From positions 446,473 to 510,472 of the forward strand of contig NZ_JADNBB010000001.1 of NCBI RefSeq assembly GCF_015550595.1: DNA of 64,000 nucleotides, read 5' to 3'. Below, piece after piece: positions 7,736 through 16,886 of the stretch. The number at the start of each line of letters is the position of its first letter. Positions within the stretch are counted from its first letter, which is position 1. A program made the translations under genes and the position numbers. The notes under the pieces were generated by a model. That model ran no database searches and was not told the origin of the DNA. It saw only the letters and a list, made by a program, of their open reading frames with translations. The stretch is from Parabacteroides goldsteinii (lineage in GTDB: Bacteria > Bacteroidota > Bacteroidia > Bacteroidales > Tannerellaceae).

Positions 7736-9799
7736 ATGAAAAAGTCGTTTATAACTCTGTTAGTATATATGTTGATAAACAGTTATAATATTAATAGTCA
7801 GAATATTTACTCTGTTGATAAGTGGATGGAATACATAGAAGAAATGGCTTCCGAAACAGATGATGATGCCCGGATTGAAAATCTTTATTCCGATCTTTCA
7901 TATCTGGTTGAACATCCTTTTGAATTAAACAGTGTTACCAGCGAAGAATTAACCCGTCTGCCTTTTTTATCCGATCTGCAGATTGAACAGATTATCTCTT
8001 ACCGTAAAAAATATGGTAAACTGGTTACCCTTTATGAACTGAAGAATATTGAAGAGTTGGATTTTCATACAATATCTTTGTTACTTCCTTTTGTTTATAT
8101 CGGAGAGATTTCTGTTGATAAACGTCCTTTTACTGTTAAGAACATGTTGAAGTATAGTTCTAATGAATTGCAAATCAGATATGATCAATGTTTTCAACAG
8201 AAAAAAGGATATTGTTCATATCCGGATAGTATTTTACAGCAATATCCGAACCGGAAATATCTGGGTGAACCTTTCCATCACTCTCTTCGTTATTCTTATG
8301 CATTCGATGAAAGGCTCCGGTTTGGCATTGTAGCGGAGAAAGATGCCGGTGAACCTTTTTGGAATGAGTATCATAAAGGGTATGATTATTATTCGGTATA
8401 TTTATTTTTGAAAGATATAAACAAATGGTTGAAAAGCTTTGCAATCGGTGATTACAAAGTTTCTTTCGGACAAGGCTTGGTAATCAGCAGTGATTTCTCT
8501 CCGGGCCGGAGTTCTATTGTGGCTCAGGCGGAAAGACGTACGAATGGATTTCGCCGGCATTTTTCAACTAATGAGAATGATTACTTTCGTGGAGTAGCTT
8601 CTACCGTTTCGATTAAAGATTTGGATATTAGTTTCTTTTATTCTTTCAGAAAGCTGGATGCGGGTGTTGATAACTATGAAGTAAGTTCGTTTAAAACCGA
8701 TGGTTTGCACCGGTTGGAACGTGATTGGAATAAGAAACATACTGTTCCTATGCAGACATACGGTGGAAATGTACGCTATACAACTTCTAACCTTGCCATC
8801 GGTATAACAGCCCTCTCCTATTCTTTTGGAAAATACGATATACAACCTGATCCGAAACCTTATAACCTTTTCTATTTCCGTGGAAACAGTAATATGAACA
8901 TCAGTGTGGATTATATGTTGAAAACGAATAAACTTAAATTTTATGGTGAAACAGCCTTGTCTTCAAATAAAGCTGTAGCTACATTAAATGCGTTTCAACT
9001 AACGCCTGTTTCTTATTTATCGTTATTGCTGCTTCATCGTTATTACGACAGGCGTTATCAGGCTTTTTTCGGAAGTGCTTTCAGTCAGAATTCTACTGTA
9101 CAGAATGAGCAAGGTGTTTATACAGGGATGCAATGGACACCGTTCGCCCATTTTAAATTATCGTTGTATGCCGACTTATTTCGTTTCCCCTGGTTGAAAT
9201 ATGGAATAGATTCACCTTCTTCCGGACAGGAATATATGGCTCAGTTGGATTATAATTCAGGAAAGAATTTTAGTACTTACTTTCGTTATAAGTACAGGAA
9301 GAAAGAAAAGAACCAGACTGTAGAGAATGAATCGACACAAAGTGTACTGCCTTATTCTCAACAACGCTTCCGTCTTCAATTGTTATATGGTTTACAACCT
9401 GCATGGGTGTTGAAAACATCTGCAGATGCTGTTTATTACGATGAACAACAGGGAAAACAAAGTCTTGGGTGGATGATTTCACAAAGTATAGGTTTGAAAC
9501 CCTCTTCATTTCCTCTTCAGTCTGATTTTTATATTGGTTATTTTCATACGGATGATTATTACAGCCGTATCAATTCGTATGAAAAGAATATTCTTTATGC
9601 TTTCAATATGCCTTCTTTTTACGGAAAAGGAATCAGGTTATCTTTCTCTTTTCGATGGAACATACTGGATAAACTATCTCTTTCTGCAAAGCTGGCCCAT
9701 ACTTATTATGCAGATAGGGATTTGATAGGTACGGATCAGGAAGAAATAGAAGGACATAATAAAACAGATATATATGTGCTTCTCAGGTATAAGTTTTGA
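7736..9799 (+). CDS. helix-hairpin-helix domain protein with C-terminal outer-membrane barrel
   Basis: 687 residues, signal peptide in the first 22. Residues about 55-125 form tandem ComEA-like helix-hairpin-helix motifs (NSVTSEELTRLPFLSDLQIEQI and the LVTLYELKNIEEL segment). The rest is rich in aromatic, alternating beta strands and ends in YVLLRYKF, a typical outer-membrane barrel end. Such HhH-barrel proteins are widespread in Bacteroidetes and functionally uncharacterised; a role in DNA handling at the outer membrane is a guess from the HhH motif only. It follows the smaller barrel gene in one operon. Confidence 0.7.
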   Translation: MKKSFITLLVYMLINSYNINSQNIYSVDKWMEYIEEMASETDDDARIENLYSDLSYLVEHPFELNSVTSEELTRLPFLSDLQIEQIISYRKKYGKLVTLYELKNIEELDFHTISLLLPFVYIGEISVDKRPFTVKNMLKYSSNELQIRYDQCFQQKKGYCSYPDSILQQYPNRKYLGEPFHHSLRYSYAFDERLRFGIVAEKDAGEPFWNEYHKGYDYYSVYLFLKDINKWLKSFAIGDYKVSFGQGLVISSDFSPGRSSIVAQAERRTNGFRRHFSTNENDYFRGVASTVSIKDLDISFFYSFRKLDAGVDNYEVSSFKTDGLHRLERDWNKKHTVPMQTYGGNVRYTTSNLAIGITALSYSFGKYDIQPDPKPYNLFYFRGNSNMNISVDYMLKTNKLKFYGETALSSNKAVATLNAFQLTPVSYLSLLLLHRYYDRRYQAFFGSAFSQNSTVQNEQGVYTGMQWTPFAHFKLSLYADLFRFPWLKYGIDSPSSGQEYMAQLDYNSGKNFSTYFRYKYRKKEKNQTVENESTQSVLPYSQQRFRLQLLYGLQPAWVLKTSADAVYYDEQQGKQSLGWMISQSIGLKPSSFPLQSDFYIGYFHTDDYYSRINSYEKNILYAFNMPSFYGKGIRLSFSFRWNILDKLSLSAKLAHTYYADRDLIGTDQEEIEGHNKTDIYVLLRYKF

Positions 9800-9824
9800 G
9801 AATTTATAATCTTTTGTAGCTTTG
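9794..9824 (+). promoter_or_regulatory. promoter of radical SAM gene
   Basis: TTTTG (9794-9798), an 18-base spacer and TAGCTTTG (9817-9824) match the Bacteroidetes promoter pattern. It begins at the stop codon of the preceding barrel gene, so the radical SAM gene can be transcribed independently. Confidence 0.5.
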
Positions 9825-9875
9825 TGTCCGTAAAACTGGTAATATTGCGGTGTTCTTTGTTATATAAAGAACTTA

Positions 9876-10673
9876 ATGGATAAATTATATATTATGTCAA
9901 CGATTCTTTTTGATAAAATAGTGTTCGGTCCGATACACAGTCGGCGTCTGGGCGTTTCTTTGGGTATGAACCTGCTTCCTGTCGACGGTAAACTTTGTTC
10001 TTTCGATTGTATTTATTGCGAGTGTGGTTTGAATGGTGAGCGTCGTACACGCACCAAACTACCGGTTCGTGAAGAAGTAAAAACCGCCTTGGAAGAAAAG
10101 TTATTGGCTATGCAAAAAGAAGGGATAACTCCTGATGTGATCACCTTTGCGGGCAATGGAGAACCGACGATGCATCCGGAATTCGAAGGTATCATAGAAG
10201 ATACGATCGCTACCCGCAACCGTTACTTTCCAAATGCTAAGATTGCTGTACTGTCAAACTCGACTATGCTTCATAAAGAGGGTGTATTCCGGGCATTGAA
10301 TAAGATCGAGGATAATATACTTAAGCTCGATTCCGTACTCGATAGTCGGATACAACAACTGAATGTTCCGAATTCCCCGGCTTTTACATTTGAGAGATTG
10401 TTGGAGCAATTATGCCGTTTCAGTGGAAACCTGATTATCCAGACCATGTTCCTGCGAGGTGAAATAGATGGTAAGTCGGTTGATAATACTACTGAAGAGG
10501 AGATAAAAGGTTGGATCGATGCATTGAAAAAAATAAAACCGAAACAAGTTATGATCTATACCATTGATCGTGAAACACCTTTGAAAGGACTTAAAAAGGT
10601 ATCCAAGGAGGCTTTGGATACAATAGCAGACCGGGCCCGGAAAGAAGGATTTGATGTAACAGTTTCCTATTGA
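9876..10673 (+). CDS. radical SAM protein (COG0731-type Fe-S oxidoreductase)
   Basis: 265 residues. The cluster-binding CSFDCIYC (Cys41, Cys45, Cys48; C-x3-C-x2-C) and the FAGNGEPTMHPEF motif identify a radical SAM enzyme of the COG0731 group, which generates a 5'-deoxyadenosyl radical. The opening FGPIHSRRLGVSLGMNL is the family's hallmark. Relatives include wyosine-synthesis-like proteins, but no bacterial substrate is established. A second Met at codon 7 (9894) is an equally good start. It is a single-gene unit. Confidence 0.85.
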   Translation: MDKLYIMSTILFDKIVFGPIHSRRLGVSLGMNLLPVDGKLCSFDCIYCECGLNGERRTRTKLPVREEVKTALEEKLLAMQKEGITPDVITFAGNGEPTMHPEFEGIIEDTIATRNRYFPNAKIAVLSNSTMLHKEGVFRALNKIEDNILKLDSVLDSRIQQLNVPNSPAFTFERLLEQLCRFSGNLIIQTMFLRGEIDGKSVDNTTEEEIKGWIDALKKIKPKQVMIYTIDRETPLKGLKKVSKEALDTIADRARKEGFDVTVSY

Positions 10674-10707
10674 TTGTATTTACTTTTCTTTCAAGAGAAA
10701 AGTAATA

Positions 10708-13182
10708 TTAATCTATTTTAATAGTGCGGATCGTTTTAACCTCCTTATCCGTAACCAGCTTAAAGAAATAGACACCCGGGGGAATATTTCCCGCATCTAT
10801 CCATTCTGTCGGATTATTTATTTTCCGGATCATTTTTCCGTCGGCGGAATAAATATCTATGTATTTAATCTGCTGATAATTTATTATATGTATCCGGTCT
10901 CTGAATATGGCAGGACTGATATTTATCTCTTCCTTAGCCGGTATGCTTTCAGAACTTACTTTTACTTCTGCCACAGCCGGGGTTGCTTTACTTTCCTTTA
11001 AATCATAAAGAGCTGAAACACTGTAATTATGAATACCGGAAATCACATTTTTGTCTGTAAATTGTAATGTTGAAGCCGGAACTGTTGCCTGTTTTATCTG
11101 ATTTTTATAGATGTTATATCCCGTGACAACAGGGAAAGCCGTAATAGGTTGTGTTGTCGTAGACCGGAGCTCCGTTAATTTACCTTCTTCGGAAGTGATA
11201 GTTGCGGAGATGATAAAATTATTATCATTTTCTTCATTTAGTAAATATTCCCATTTGTTTCCGTCGAACGATACTAAATTACCTTTTCCATTAATAGCCG
11301 GTCCTTTATCTATAAAAGCGGGATAAGCCGATCGGTTATATTTTCTGGCATATATGGAAATGATCAGTTCCTGGCCGGCATCGATAGTATACGGAGTTTT
11401 TAACTCTACCGTATTCGATCTGTTAGCTGTCGTATTGCCAACTTCCTGTTGATATGTACGTTCTCCCTGCTTGATATAAATAGCATAGTTGACATTGTAA
11501 GCAGGAATGAATTTTACATTCGTCAGTGTCTTTTTATGCATATTTCCCAGGTCTTCAGGTTCCCAACGTTGACCGAAATAAAAAGGAGAACTTTGGTATC
11601 CGAGCTGTTTGTATGAGCTTTGTGTTCCCCACCCAATTGTTTGGCTATATACGGGAGCACTCCACTGTATAAGGACATCTTTGGAAGAAACAACCCCGGC
11701 TGTTACATCTGTCGGTGATTTGTAATTGATCAGGTTTCCTTCTTCTCCTGTTTGCGATAAACCCGGAAGCACTGTGGTGCCCGTGTTCAGAGGATCCAGC
11801 CATATATCCATCCGTCCGGTGTCAGCCTGGCTGTATTTATCCCAATGATAAGATAATTTGCCATATAGATTATTACCGGTTGTCTGGCGACAGGTGGAAT
11901 TTCCGCCGCTTAATGTTCCGACTATCTGTTTATTCTCGTTGAAAAGCGGTGAACCGGAAGAGCCGCCTTCTGTTATGGAATGTCCATTGAGGGTCTTATC
12001 GAAAATAACATTCCAGTGGGCATCAGGAGCGCCGGTAGTATTCCAGGTCATTGTTTCTACCGGGCGATTGCCAAATGTGGATATTTTCATATAATCACCT
12101 GAAGGATGATGAATGTTTACTCCTGATGAAGCAGGTAGATCACTTCGGTCCCATCCGTTGAAATAAACATTATAATCCTGAGGGATCTTCCCGTTCAGCA
12201 ATAATAATAGGCCGTCGGAACCTCCATCTATCGGAATACTCACGATGCGGCTGCACCCGACCATTGTTTTATGATCGGCAACCGGTGAAGTGCTTTCACA
12301 TCCGGTCTGTTCGAAATGAAAATAGAATACCCATTGGTTCAGATCCTCTACTGAAGCTATTTGGCCGTTATCCTGATCTTCCGTACAATGGAAAGCAGAT
12401 AATATATAAGGTTTCATATCTTTAGCCGTATTATTTATCAGGGAACCGGAACAAAGATATCCTGCTTTTCCTATTTTTTCTACCATCTGGCAAACCCCGT
12501 TCTTTTCGGTTTGCCACTCCTCTCCTTCTTCACAATTTATATTAACCATACAGGAACCGGAAGTTCCCGGACCGGTATTTCGTAAACTGCCGGATACGGT
12601 TAAATGATTGTATCCATAGCCTACCTGGCTAATGGCTATTCCGGCTTTATCACCGGATGCAGCTGGTTCATATTCAAGCGTAAGATCATCACCAGCTACA
12701 AATTCTGTGGCAAATATTTTTTCTCCCGGATTGCTTTGTGATGTATAGGCTCCCAACAGGTGAGTTTTATCAGCATTATAAATAAATAGTTTTCCGCCTT
12801 CCGGAATGTAGAATTCGTCGTAATATAACATTAAGGCAATTGCTCCTTTTGCTTGCAGATGGAGCTGCCATACCTTTTCGCCTCCGGGCAGTGTGATCCA
12901 CTTGCCGGAATTATCGATATTCAAATCCGTATCTATTAAAGTAGAAACAGTTAAAGGTGCCCCCTGGCTCACCCGCCATTCGTCGACTGCAATCAGGTCT
13001 TCCACACTGAAGTTTACAGGAATCTGAACAGCCGGCTGTTCACTTTTCAACATATTTCGATAATTGAAACTAGCCGGTTTCCCTCCTTCGCTTATCTGCG
13101 ATTTCATTTCACCTGCATGAAACAGGAAAAGACAGATAATATTTATATAAATGCTATGACGGAATAACTTGTTACAATTCAT
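10708..13182 (-). CDS. T9SS-exported lysyl-endopeptidase-like serine protease
   Basis: 824 residues. The central domain resembles Achromobacter/Lysobacter lysyl endopeptidase (S1 family): His265 in LSAFHC, Asp323 in GGSDGLLLLL and Ser409 in GGSSGSPLF give a plausible catalytic triad, with many paired cysteines. After it come a Fn3-like segment (near 490-520), a cleaved-adhesin-like jelly-roll region, another Fn3 near 700, and a C-terminal T9SS type A sorting domain (IDIYSADGKMIRK to GVYFFKLVTDKE). It should be secreted through the outer membrane and anchored at the surface. Its start codon overlaps the stop of the upstream acetyltransferase gene by 1 base, so both are translated from one message. 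Confidence 0.85.
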   Translation of the reverse strand: MNCNKLFRHSIYINIICLFLFHAGEMKSQISEGGKPASFNYRNMLKSEQPAVQIPVNFSVEDLIAVDEWRVSQGAPLTVSTLIDTDLNIDNSGKWITLPGGEKVWQLHLQAKGAIALMLYYDEFYIPEGGKLFIYNADKTHLLGAYTSQSNPGEKIFATEFVAGDDLTLEYEPAASGDKAGIAISQVGYGYNHLTVSGSLRNTGPGTSGSCMVNINCEEGEEWQTEKNGVCQMVEKIGKAGYLCSGSLINNTAKDMKPYILSAFHCTEDQDNGQIASVEDLNQWVFYFHFEQTGCESTSPVADHKTMVGCSRIVSIPIDGGSDGLLLLLNGKIPQDYNVYFNGWDRSDLPASSGVNIHHPSGDYMKISTFGNRPVETMTWNTTGAPDAHWNVIFDKTLNGHSITEGGSSGSPLFNENKQIVGTLSGGNSTCRQTTGNNLYGKLSYHWDKYSQADTGRMDIWLDPLNTGTTVLPGLSQTGEEGNLINYKSPTDVTAGVVSSKDVLIQWSAPVYSQTIGWGTQSSYKQLGYQSSPFYFGQRWEPEDLGNMHKKTLTNVKFIPAYNVNYAIYIKQGERTYQQEVGNTTANRSNTVELKTPYTIDAGQELIISIYARKYNRSAYPAFIDKGPAINGKGNLVSFDGNKWEYLLNEENDNNFIISATITSEEGKLTELRSTTTQPITAFPVVTGYNIYKNQIKQATVPASTLQFTDKNVISGIHNYSVSALYDLKESKATPAVAEVKVSSESIPAKEEINISPAIFRDRIHIINYQQIKYIDIYSADGKMIRKINNPTEWIDAGNIPPGVYFFKLVTDKEVKTIRTIKID

Positions 13183-14285
13183 TATAATTTGATATAGATA
13201 TGTTTCTTATATAACCAATATCCCGGAATCCAGTTCAATATGACAAAAAGAACGGCCCATACCAGCGAACCTCCGAAATTACCGAACAGAGGCACCAGTA
13301 TATCGGTATAAACATAGGATGTTATTCCACATTTATCGAATATAGTGGCCAAAACAGCGGCTTGTACATAAAGATATAACGGATTGATCCCGAACGACTC
13401 GAAGAATAGTGACCATTTCTTTTTACCGTTGATATCGATGATCCAGATCAGTAAGGCAAGGAACAATGATCCGAACCCACAGGTGGTTAGTACGAATGTG
13501 CTGCTCCATAATTTTTTATTGATCGGACAACCGTAACTTAACAAAAATCCCAGGAACAGGATGATCGCTCCGAATATAAACAGGTTCCGGATGATCTGTT
13601 CATTATTTTTTTTACTGTCCAGAATTATTTTACCGGCATAAAACCCTAACAGGACATGTCCGATGCTCCCCACACAACTTAACAGTCCTTCCGGATCGAA
13701 AGCTATACGTGTCCCGTCTGCCAGGTAATCATGGTACATATGTGTATTGCCAAACAAGAGACGGTCTACAACCGCAATAATATTGTCTTCCGACAGTGTC
13801 GTACTTCCTGTGAAAGCAAGTAACATCCAATAAACGATCAGGATACCGGTTGCCGTTTGCCAGATGTATTTGTGATTAATGGCCAGTCCGATCAGTGAAC
13901 CTGCACCATAAGCCAGCGCTAATCGCTGCATTACTCCGAGGATACGAAGATTCTCAAAATGAGTGAATCCGTTGTAACATATATGTGAGAATAAATTTAA
14001 TCCGAATCCGACCAGGAAGATCAACACAGTGCGCTTCAATATTTTCGTAACGCTTTCTTTGGATAATTTGAAATTGTATTTTCGTAATGAAAAGAACATA
14101 GAAACTCCCATGATGAACATAAAGAACGGAAATACCAGATCAGTCGGTGTCAAACCGTTCCATAATGCGTGGTGGAGTGGTGCATATACATAATCCCAGG
14201 TTCCGGGGTTGTTTACCATGATCATTCCTGCAATAGTAATACCTCTCATTACATCCAGTGAGAGTAACCTTCCTGATTGTGTCAT
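13182..14285 (-). CDS. HGSNAT-like / DUF5009 multi-pass acetyltransferase
   Basis: 367 residues with about ten membrane helices. RLLSLDVMRGITIAGMIMVNNPG, the WNGLTPTDLVFPFFMFIMGVS block and the paired Arg/Lys-rich loops identify the heparan-alpha-glucosaminide N-acetyltransferase-like family common in Bacteroidetes. Members are thought to carry acetyl from cytoplasmic acetyl-CoA to sugars across the inner membrane; the bacterial substrate is not established. It is the first gene of a two-gene unit with the T9SS protease. Confidence 0.85.
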   Translation of the reverse strand: MTQSGRLLSLDVMRGITIAGMIMVNNPGTWDYVYAPLHHALWNGLTPTDLVFPFFMFIMGVSMFFSLRKYNFKLSKESVTKILKRTVLIFLVGFGLNLFSHICYNGFTHFENLRILGVMQRLALAYGAGSLIGLAINHKYIWQTATGILIVYWMLLAFTGSTTLSEDNIIAVVDRLLFGNTHMYHDYLADGTRIAFDPEGLLSCVGSIGHVLLGFYAGKIILDSKKNNEQIIRNLFIFGAIILFLGFLLSYGCPINKKLWSSTFVLTTCGFGSLFLALLIWIIDINGKKKWSLFFESFGINPLYLYVQAAVLATIFDKCGITSYVYTDILVPLFGNFGGSLVWAVLFVILNWIPGYWLYKKHIYIKL

Positions 14286-14310
14286 AACTTAGATTTTTGG
14301 GTTGTAGATG

Positions 14311-14318
14311 CAAATGTA
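14311..14318 (-). promoter_or_regulatory. -7 box for the acetyltransferase/protease operon
   Basis: CAAATGTA on the plus strand reads TACATTTG on the minus strand, a match to TAnnTTTG, 25 bases upstream of the ATG at 14285. No convincing -33 element is seen. Confidence 0.45.
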
Positions 14319-14423
14319 ATTAAAAAACAACAGGGTTATGTTATTTGTAAAATAAAATACTAATGTTCAGTAGAATGTATCCTTTGTTTTAGTATATTTA
14401 TACGGCATACGGCACTTTTTAAT

Positions 14424-14507
14424 GGCTGATAATTGTCAGCCGATTGGCTCATATTTATCAACCATACGGTTGACAATTGTCGGCCATTCGGTTGATATCT
14501 ATCAACC
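14424..14507. repeat. array of four palindromic 18-mers at 22-bp period
   Basis: Four units start at 14424, 14446, 14468 and 14490: GGCTGATAATTGTCAGCC, GGCTCATATTTATCAACC, GGTTGACAATTGTCGGCC and GGTTGATATCTATCAACC. Each begins GG and ends CC and is a perfect or near dyad (unit 4 pairs 8+8 around TC; unit 2 is the most degenerate). They are separated by 4-base spacers GATT, ATAC and ATTC. The phase of 22 bp is about two helical turns, so bound dimers would line up on one face of the DNA. It lies between the divergent acetyltransferase operon and the TPR/HTH regulator gene. An operator array is the best reading. The rest of the 14286-14646 gap holds only the promoters. Confidence 0.75.
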
Positions 14508-14593
14508 ACTGATTACTTCGGCATGTAATTGAATTTAGTATGTAGGGTAATTGAAATCTCTTCGGCTATATTGTGAATTTTTGTTATATATTC

Positions 14594-14624
14594 TTTGTCG
14601 TTCTTTTTTTATTGACTAATATTG
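14594..14624 (+). promoter_or_regulatory. promoter of TPR/HTH regulator gene
   Basis: TTTG (14594-14597), exactly 19 bases, then TAATATTG (14617-14624), one base off the TAnnTTTG consensus, 22 bases before the ATG. It lies about 90 bases downstream of the palindromic array. Confidence 0.6.
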
Positions 14625-14646
14625 CGATGTTATAATATGGTATCCT

Positions 14647-16359
14647 ATGAAAAATATATTCTACCTGTTATTTCTTTTGATTACGTTTTTTACAAGTTGT
14701 CGAAATGAATCTACAGAACGCCAATTGATAAATGACGCTGAAGCTTTGTTAGAGATAAAACCGGATAGCGCTTATCTGTTGTTGGATAGCATAACTATGG
14801 CTGACAACTTGAGTGATAAGTTATTAGCCCGCTGGTGTATGTTGTATGGAAAAGCTGCCGATAAAGTGCATGAAGACATGCCATATGTATCTCAATTATT
14901 ACGTGCACGAACCTGGTACGAAAAATATGGAACACCTTATGAACAGGCACAGATCGGTTTATTCTTAGGACGATCATACGTAGAAGATAGAGAATATATG
15001 AAAGCGATGGAGACTTATGCACAGGCGCTGGAAGTAGCTGAAAGGGCAAAGGAATATAATGTGGCTGGGTATATTTGTTCTTATATGGGAGATTTATATG
15101 AATTGAAAGGATTCTTTCAGGAAACTCTTGATAAGTATAATCAGTCTGCTGATTATTTTTTGAAAGCCGATAATAAACGAAGTTATGCATTGGCATTGAA
15201 GTTTATGGCACAAACATTGGCGTTTGAGGACTCTTGTTCATTGGCATTGGAATATTTATTGAAAGCTGATTCCATTGTTGTTTGTTTACAAGATTCGGGG
15301 GCCATGTCTTCTATAGAAAATGGATTGGGGAATGTATATGGTTTGATGGGGAATTGGGATAAAGCAGAGTATTATTTATTGAAGTCATTAGAAAGTAATG
15401 TGTCGGATATAGCACCTAGTTATTCTGCTTTAAGTGAATTATATATGAGTATTGGAAATTTTGATAAAGCACGTTTATATTTGGATAAATCAAGAATACC
15501 TACAAAAAATCAGTTGACTTTGATAGCATCTTTATATACAGAATATGAAATAGAAAAAAGGTGTGGTAATATGAAACTTGCTTTATCTATTTTGGAACAA
15601 TATGTAGAAAAGGTTGATTCTATTTATAATTCAACTATTCATTTGGACATATTAGATGCAGAAAAAAGATATAATCATGTGATGTTATTGAATGAAAATA
15701 CCAAGCTTAATAATAACAACTTGATAGCACTTATTATTATCATTATCGTTATAGGTATTGGTTTGTTACTATGTCTTATCGTTTTGTATTATTACAATAG
15801 GAAAAACAAAATGCTATATGACCAAGAAGTTAAACTAAAAGCAAATGAAGAAAGGATATCTGCATTGTCTTATGAACTGGAAAAAAAGAAAAAGGAGGTG
15901 ATTGTACAGGAATCAATACATGATAGTGAATCTAAATTAAGTTCTTTAAAAGAGAATATATCAAACATTGAAAAAGAATTGAATTTGTTAAAGGATGAAA
16001 GAATAAAGAACTCTACTATTGTGAAAAAGATAATCAAATTATCTTCTAAGGTCATTGCTGGAAATAAAGAACAGTTATTAACAAATAGAGATTGGCGTAG
16101 CCTTATGGAATTGATTAACCAGACATATCGTTCGTTTGATGAATTTATATCTGATAACCCCTATGGATTGACCCCTACAGAAATACAATATTGTTACCTT
16201 TCTTTTCTGAAATTGGATATAAATTCAGAAGCCATTCTATTAAATATAAATCCGGAATCTATAAGTAAACGGAGGTTGCGCATACGCCAGAAGTTAGGTT
16301 ATGTGGGGACTGAGGTGTTGTTTTATGAGTGTATTTGTAAATGTTTGTATATTAGGTGA
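14647..16359 (+). CDS. TPR membrane lipoprotein with coiled coil and C-terminal HTH (putative one-protein regulator)
   Basis: 570 residues. A lipoprotein-type signal ends in FFTSC (Cys18). Residues about 25-340 are tetratricopeptide-like helices (for example YEQAQIGLFLGRSYVEDREY and the GNWDKAEYYLLKSL repeat). A single very hydrophobic membrane helix rich in Ile follows near 360-380, then a long charged coiled coil (about 390-470), and a C-terminal LuxR-like helix-turn-helix domain containing LTPTEIQYCYLSFLKL and ESISKRRLRIRQKLG. This outside-TPR, inside-HTH layout is a Bacteroidetes regulator family without a characterised ligand. The array at 14424 is a candidate target. The genes that follow (16500-18789) may be its regulon. 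Confidence 0.75.
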   Translation: MKNIFYLLFLLITFFTSCRNESTERQLINDAEALLEIKPDSAYLLLDSITMADNLSDKLLARWCMLYGKAADKVHEDMPYVSQLLRARTWYEKYGTPYEQAQIGLFLGRSYVEDREYMKAMETYAQALEVAERAKEYNVAGYICSYMGDLYELKGFFQETLDKYNQSADYFLKADNKRSYALALKFMAQTLAFEDSCSLALEYLLKADSIVVCLQDSGAMSSIENGLGNVYGLMGNWDKAEYYLLKSLESNVSDIAPSYSALSELYMSIGNFDKARLYLDKSRIPTKNQLTLIASLYTEYEIEKRCGNMKLALSILEQYVEKVDSIYNSTIHLDILDAEKRYNHVMLLNENTKLNNNNLIALIIIIIVIGIGLLLCLIVLYYYNRKNKMLYDQEVKLKANEERISALSYELEKKKKEVIVQESIHDSESKLSSLKENISNIEKELNLLKDERIKNSTIVKKIIKLSSKVIAGNKEQLLTNRDWRSLMELINQTYRSFDEFISDNPYGLTPTEIQYCYLSFLKLDINSEAILLNINPESISKRRLRIRQKLGYVGTEVLFYECICKCLYIR

Positions 16360-16466
16360 TTAATATGTTTTTTGTCCATATGGCATTGTTTTAATCTATT
16401 GATTTTCATAGGGTGATTGTCCTTGTGTATTTGATAGGGTAGGAGTTTTTTGTTATTGAAACTATC

Positions 16467-16474
16467 TATGTTTG
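16467..16474 (+). promoter_or_regulatory. -7 box upstream of DUF3244-like gene
   Basis: TATGTTTG matches TAnnTTTG and ends 25 bases before the ATG at 16500. A correctly spaced -33 TTG is not obvious. Confidence 0.5.
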
Positions 16475-16499
16475 CAGCGGATTTAAAAACGTTGCAAGT

Positions 16500-16868
16500 A
16501 TGAATAAGTATTTCAGATTTTTAGTTACAATTATTTTTCTAATAATGTTCACTGTTTCTGTATACAGTAAACAATATGTCCATTTGGGAGGAAGATGGGA
16601 TAAAGTTCAAAGATCATTAATTAATGATTTACCTATCCAAGCCTGGGTAGAGGATGGTAACGAACCCTTGATACTATTCTTTAAAGATAATTTAGGGGAT
16701 GTTTGTGTAACAGTATCCGATTCATCCGGTACTATTCTGTATGACCAAGTTATTCATACAAATGAATTTGCTTCTATTATGATACCTGTAAAGGATATGG
16801 AAGGAGAGTGTATGCTATCTATTACTGATGGTAAAAATAATATTTTCGGACAATTTTCTATTAATTAA
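16500..16868 (+). CDS. DUF3244-like small secreted protein
   Basis: 122 residues with a signal peptide (cut near residue 24, before K-Q-Y-V). The mature part is a single immunoglobulin-like beta domain of about 95 residues: HLGGRWDKVQRS, LILFFKDNLGDVCVTVSDSSGTILYDQVI and a C-terminal GQFSI. This matches the DUF3244 family of Bacteroides envelope proteins, whose role is unknown. It is followed after 18 bases by a lipoprotein gene, likely the same transcript. Confidence 0.65.
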   Translation: MNKYFRFLVTIIFLIMFTVSVYSKQYVHLGGRWDKVQRSLINDLPIQAWVEDGNEPLILFFKDNLGDVCVTVSDSSGTILYDQVIHTNEFASIMIPVKDMEGECMLSITDGKNNIFGQFSIN

Positions 16869-16886
16869 TCATATAAATTATAGTTT

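Noticed and set aside
14424-14507. Miniature CRISPR array
   Set aside because: The spacers are only 4 bases, the units are palindromic and divergent, and no cas genes are present; an operator array fits better.
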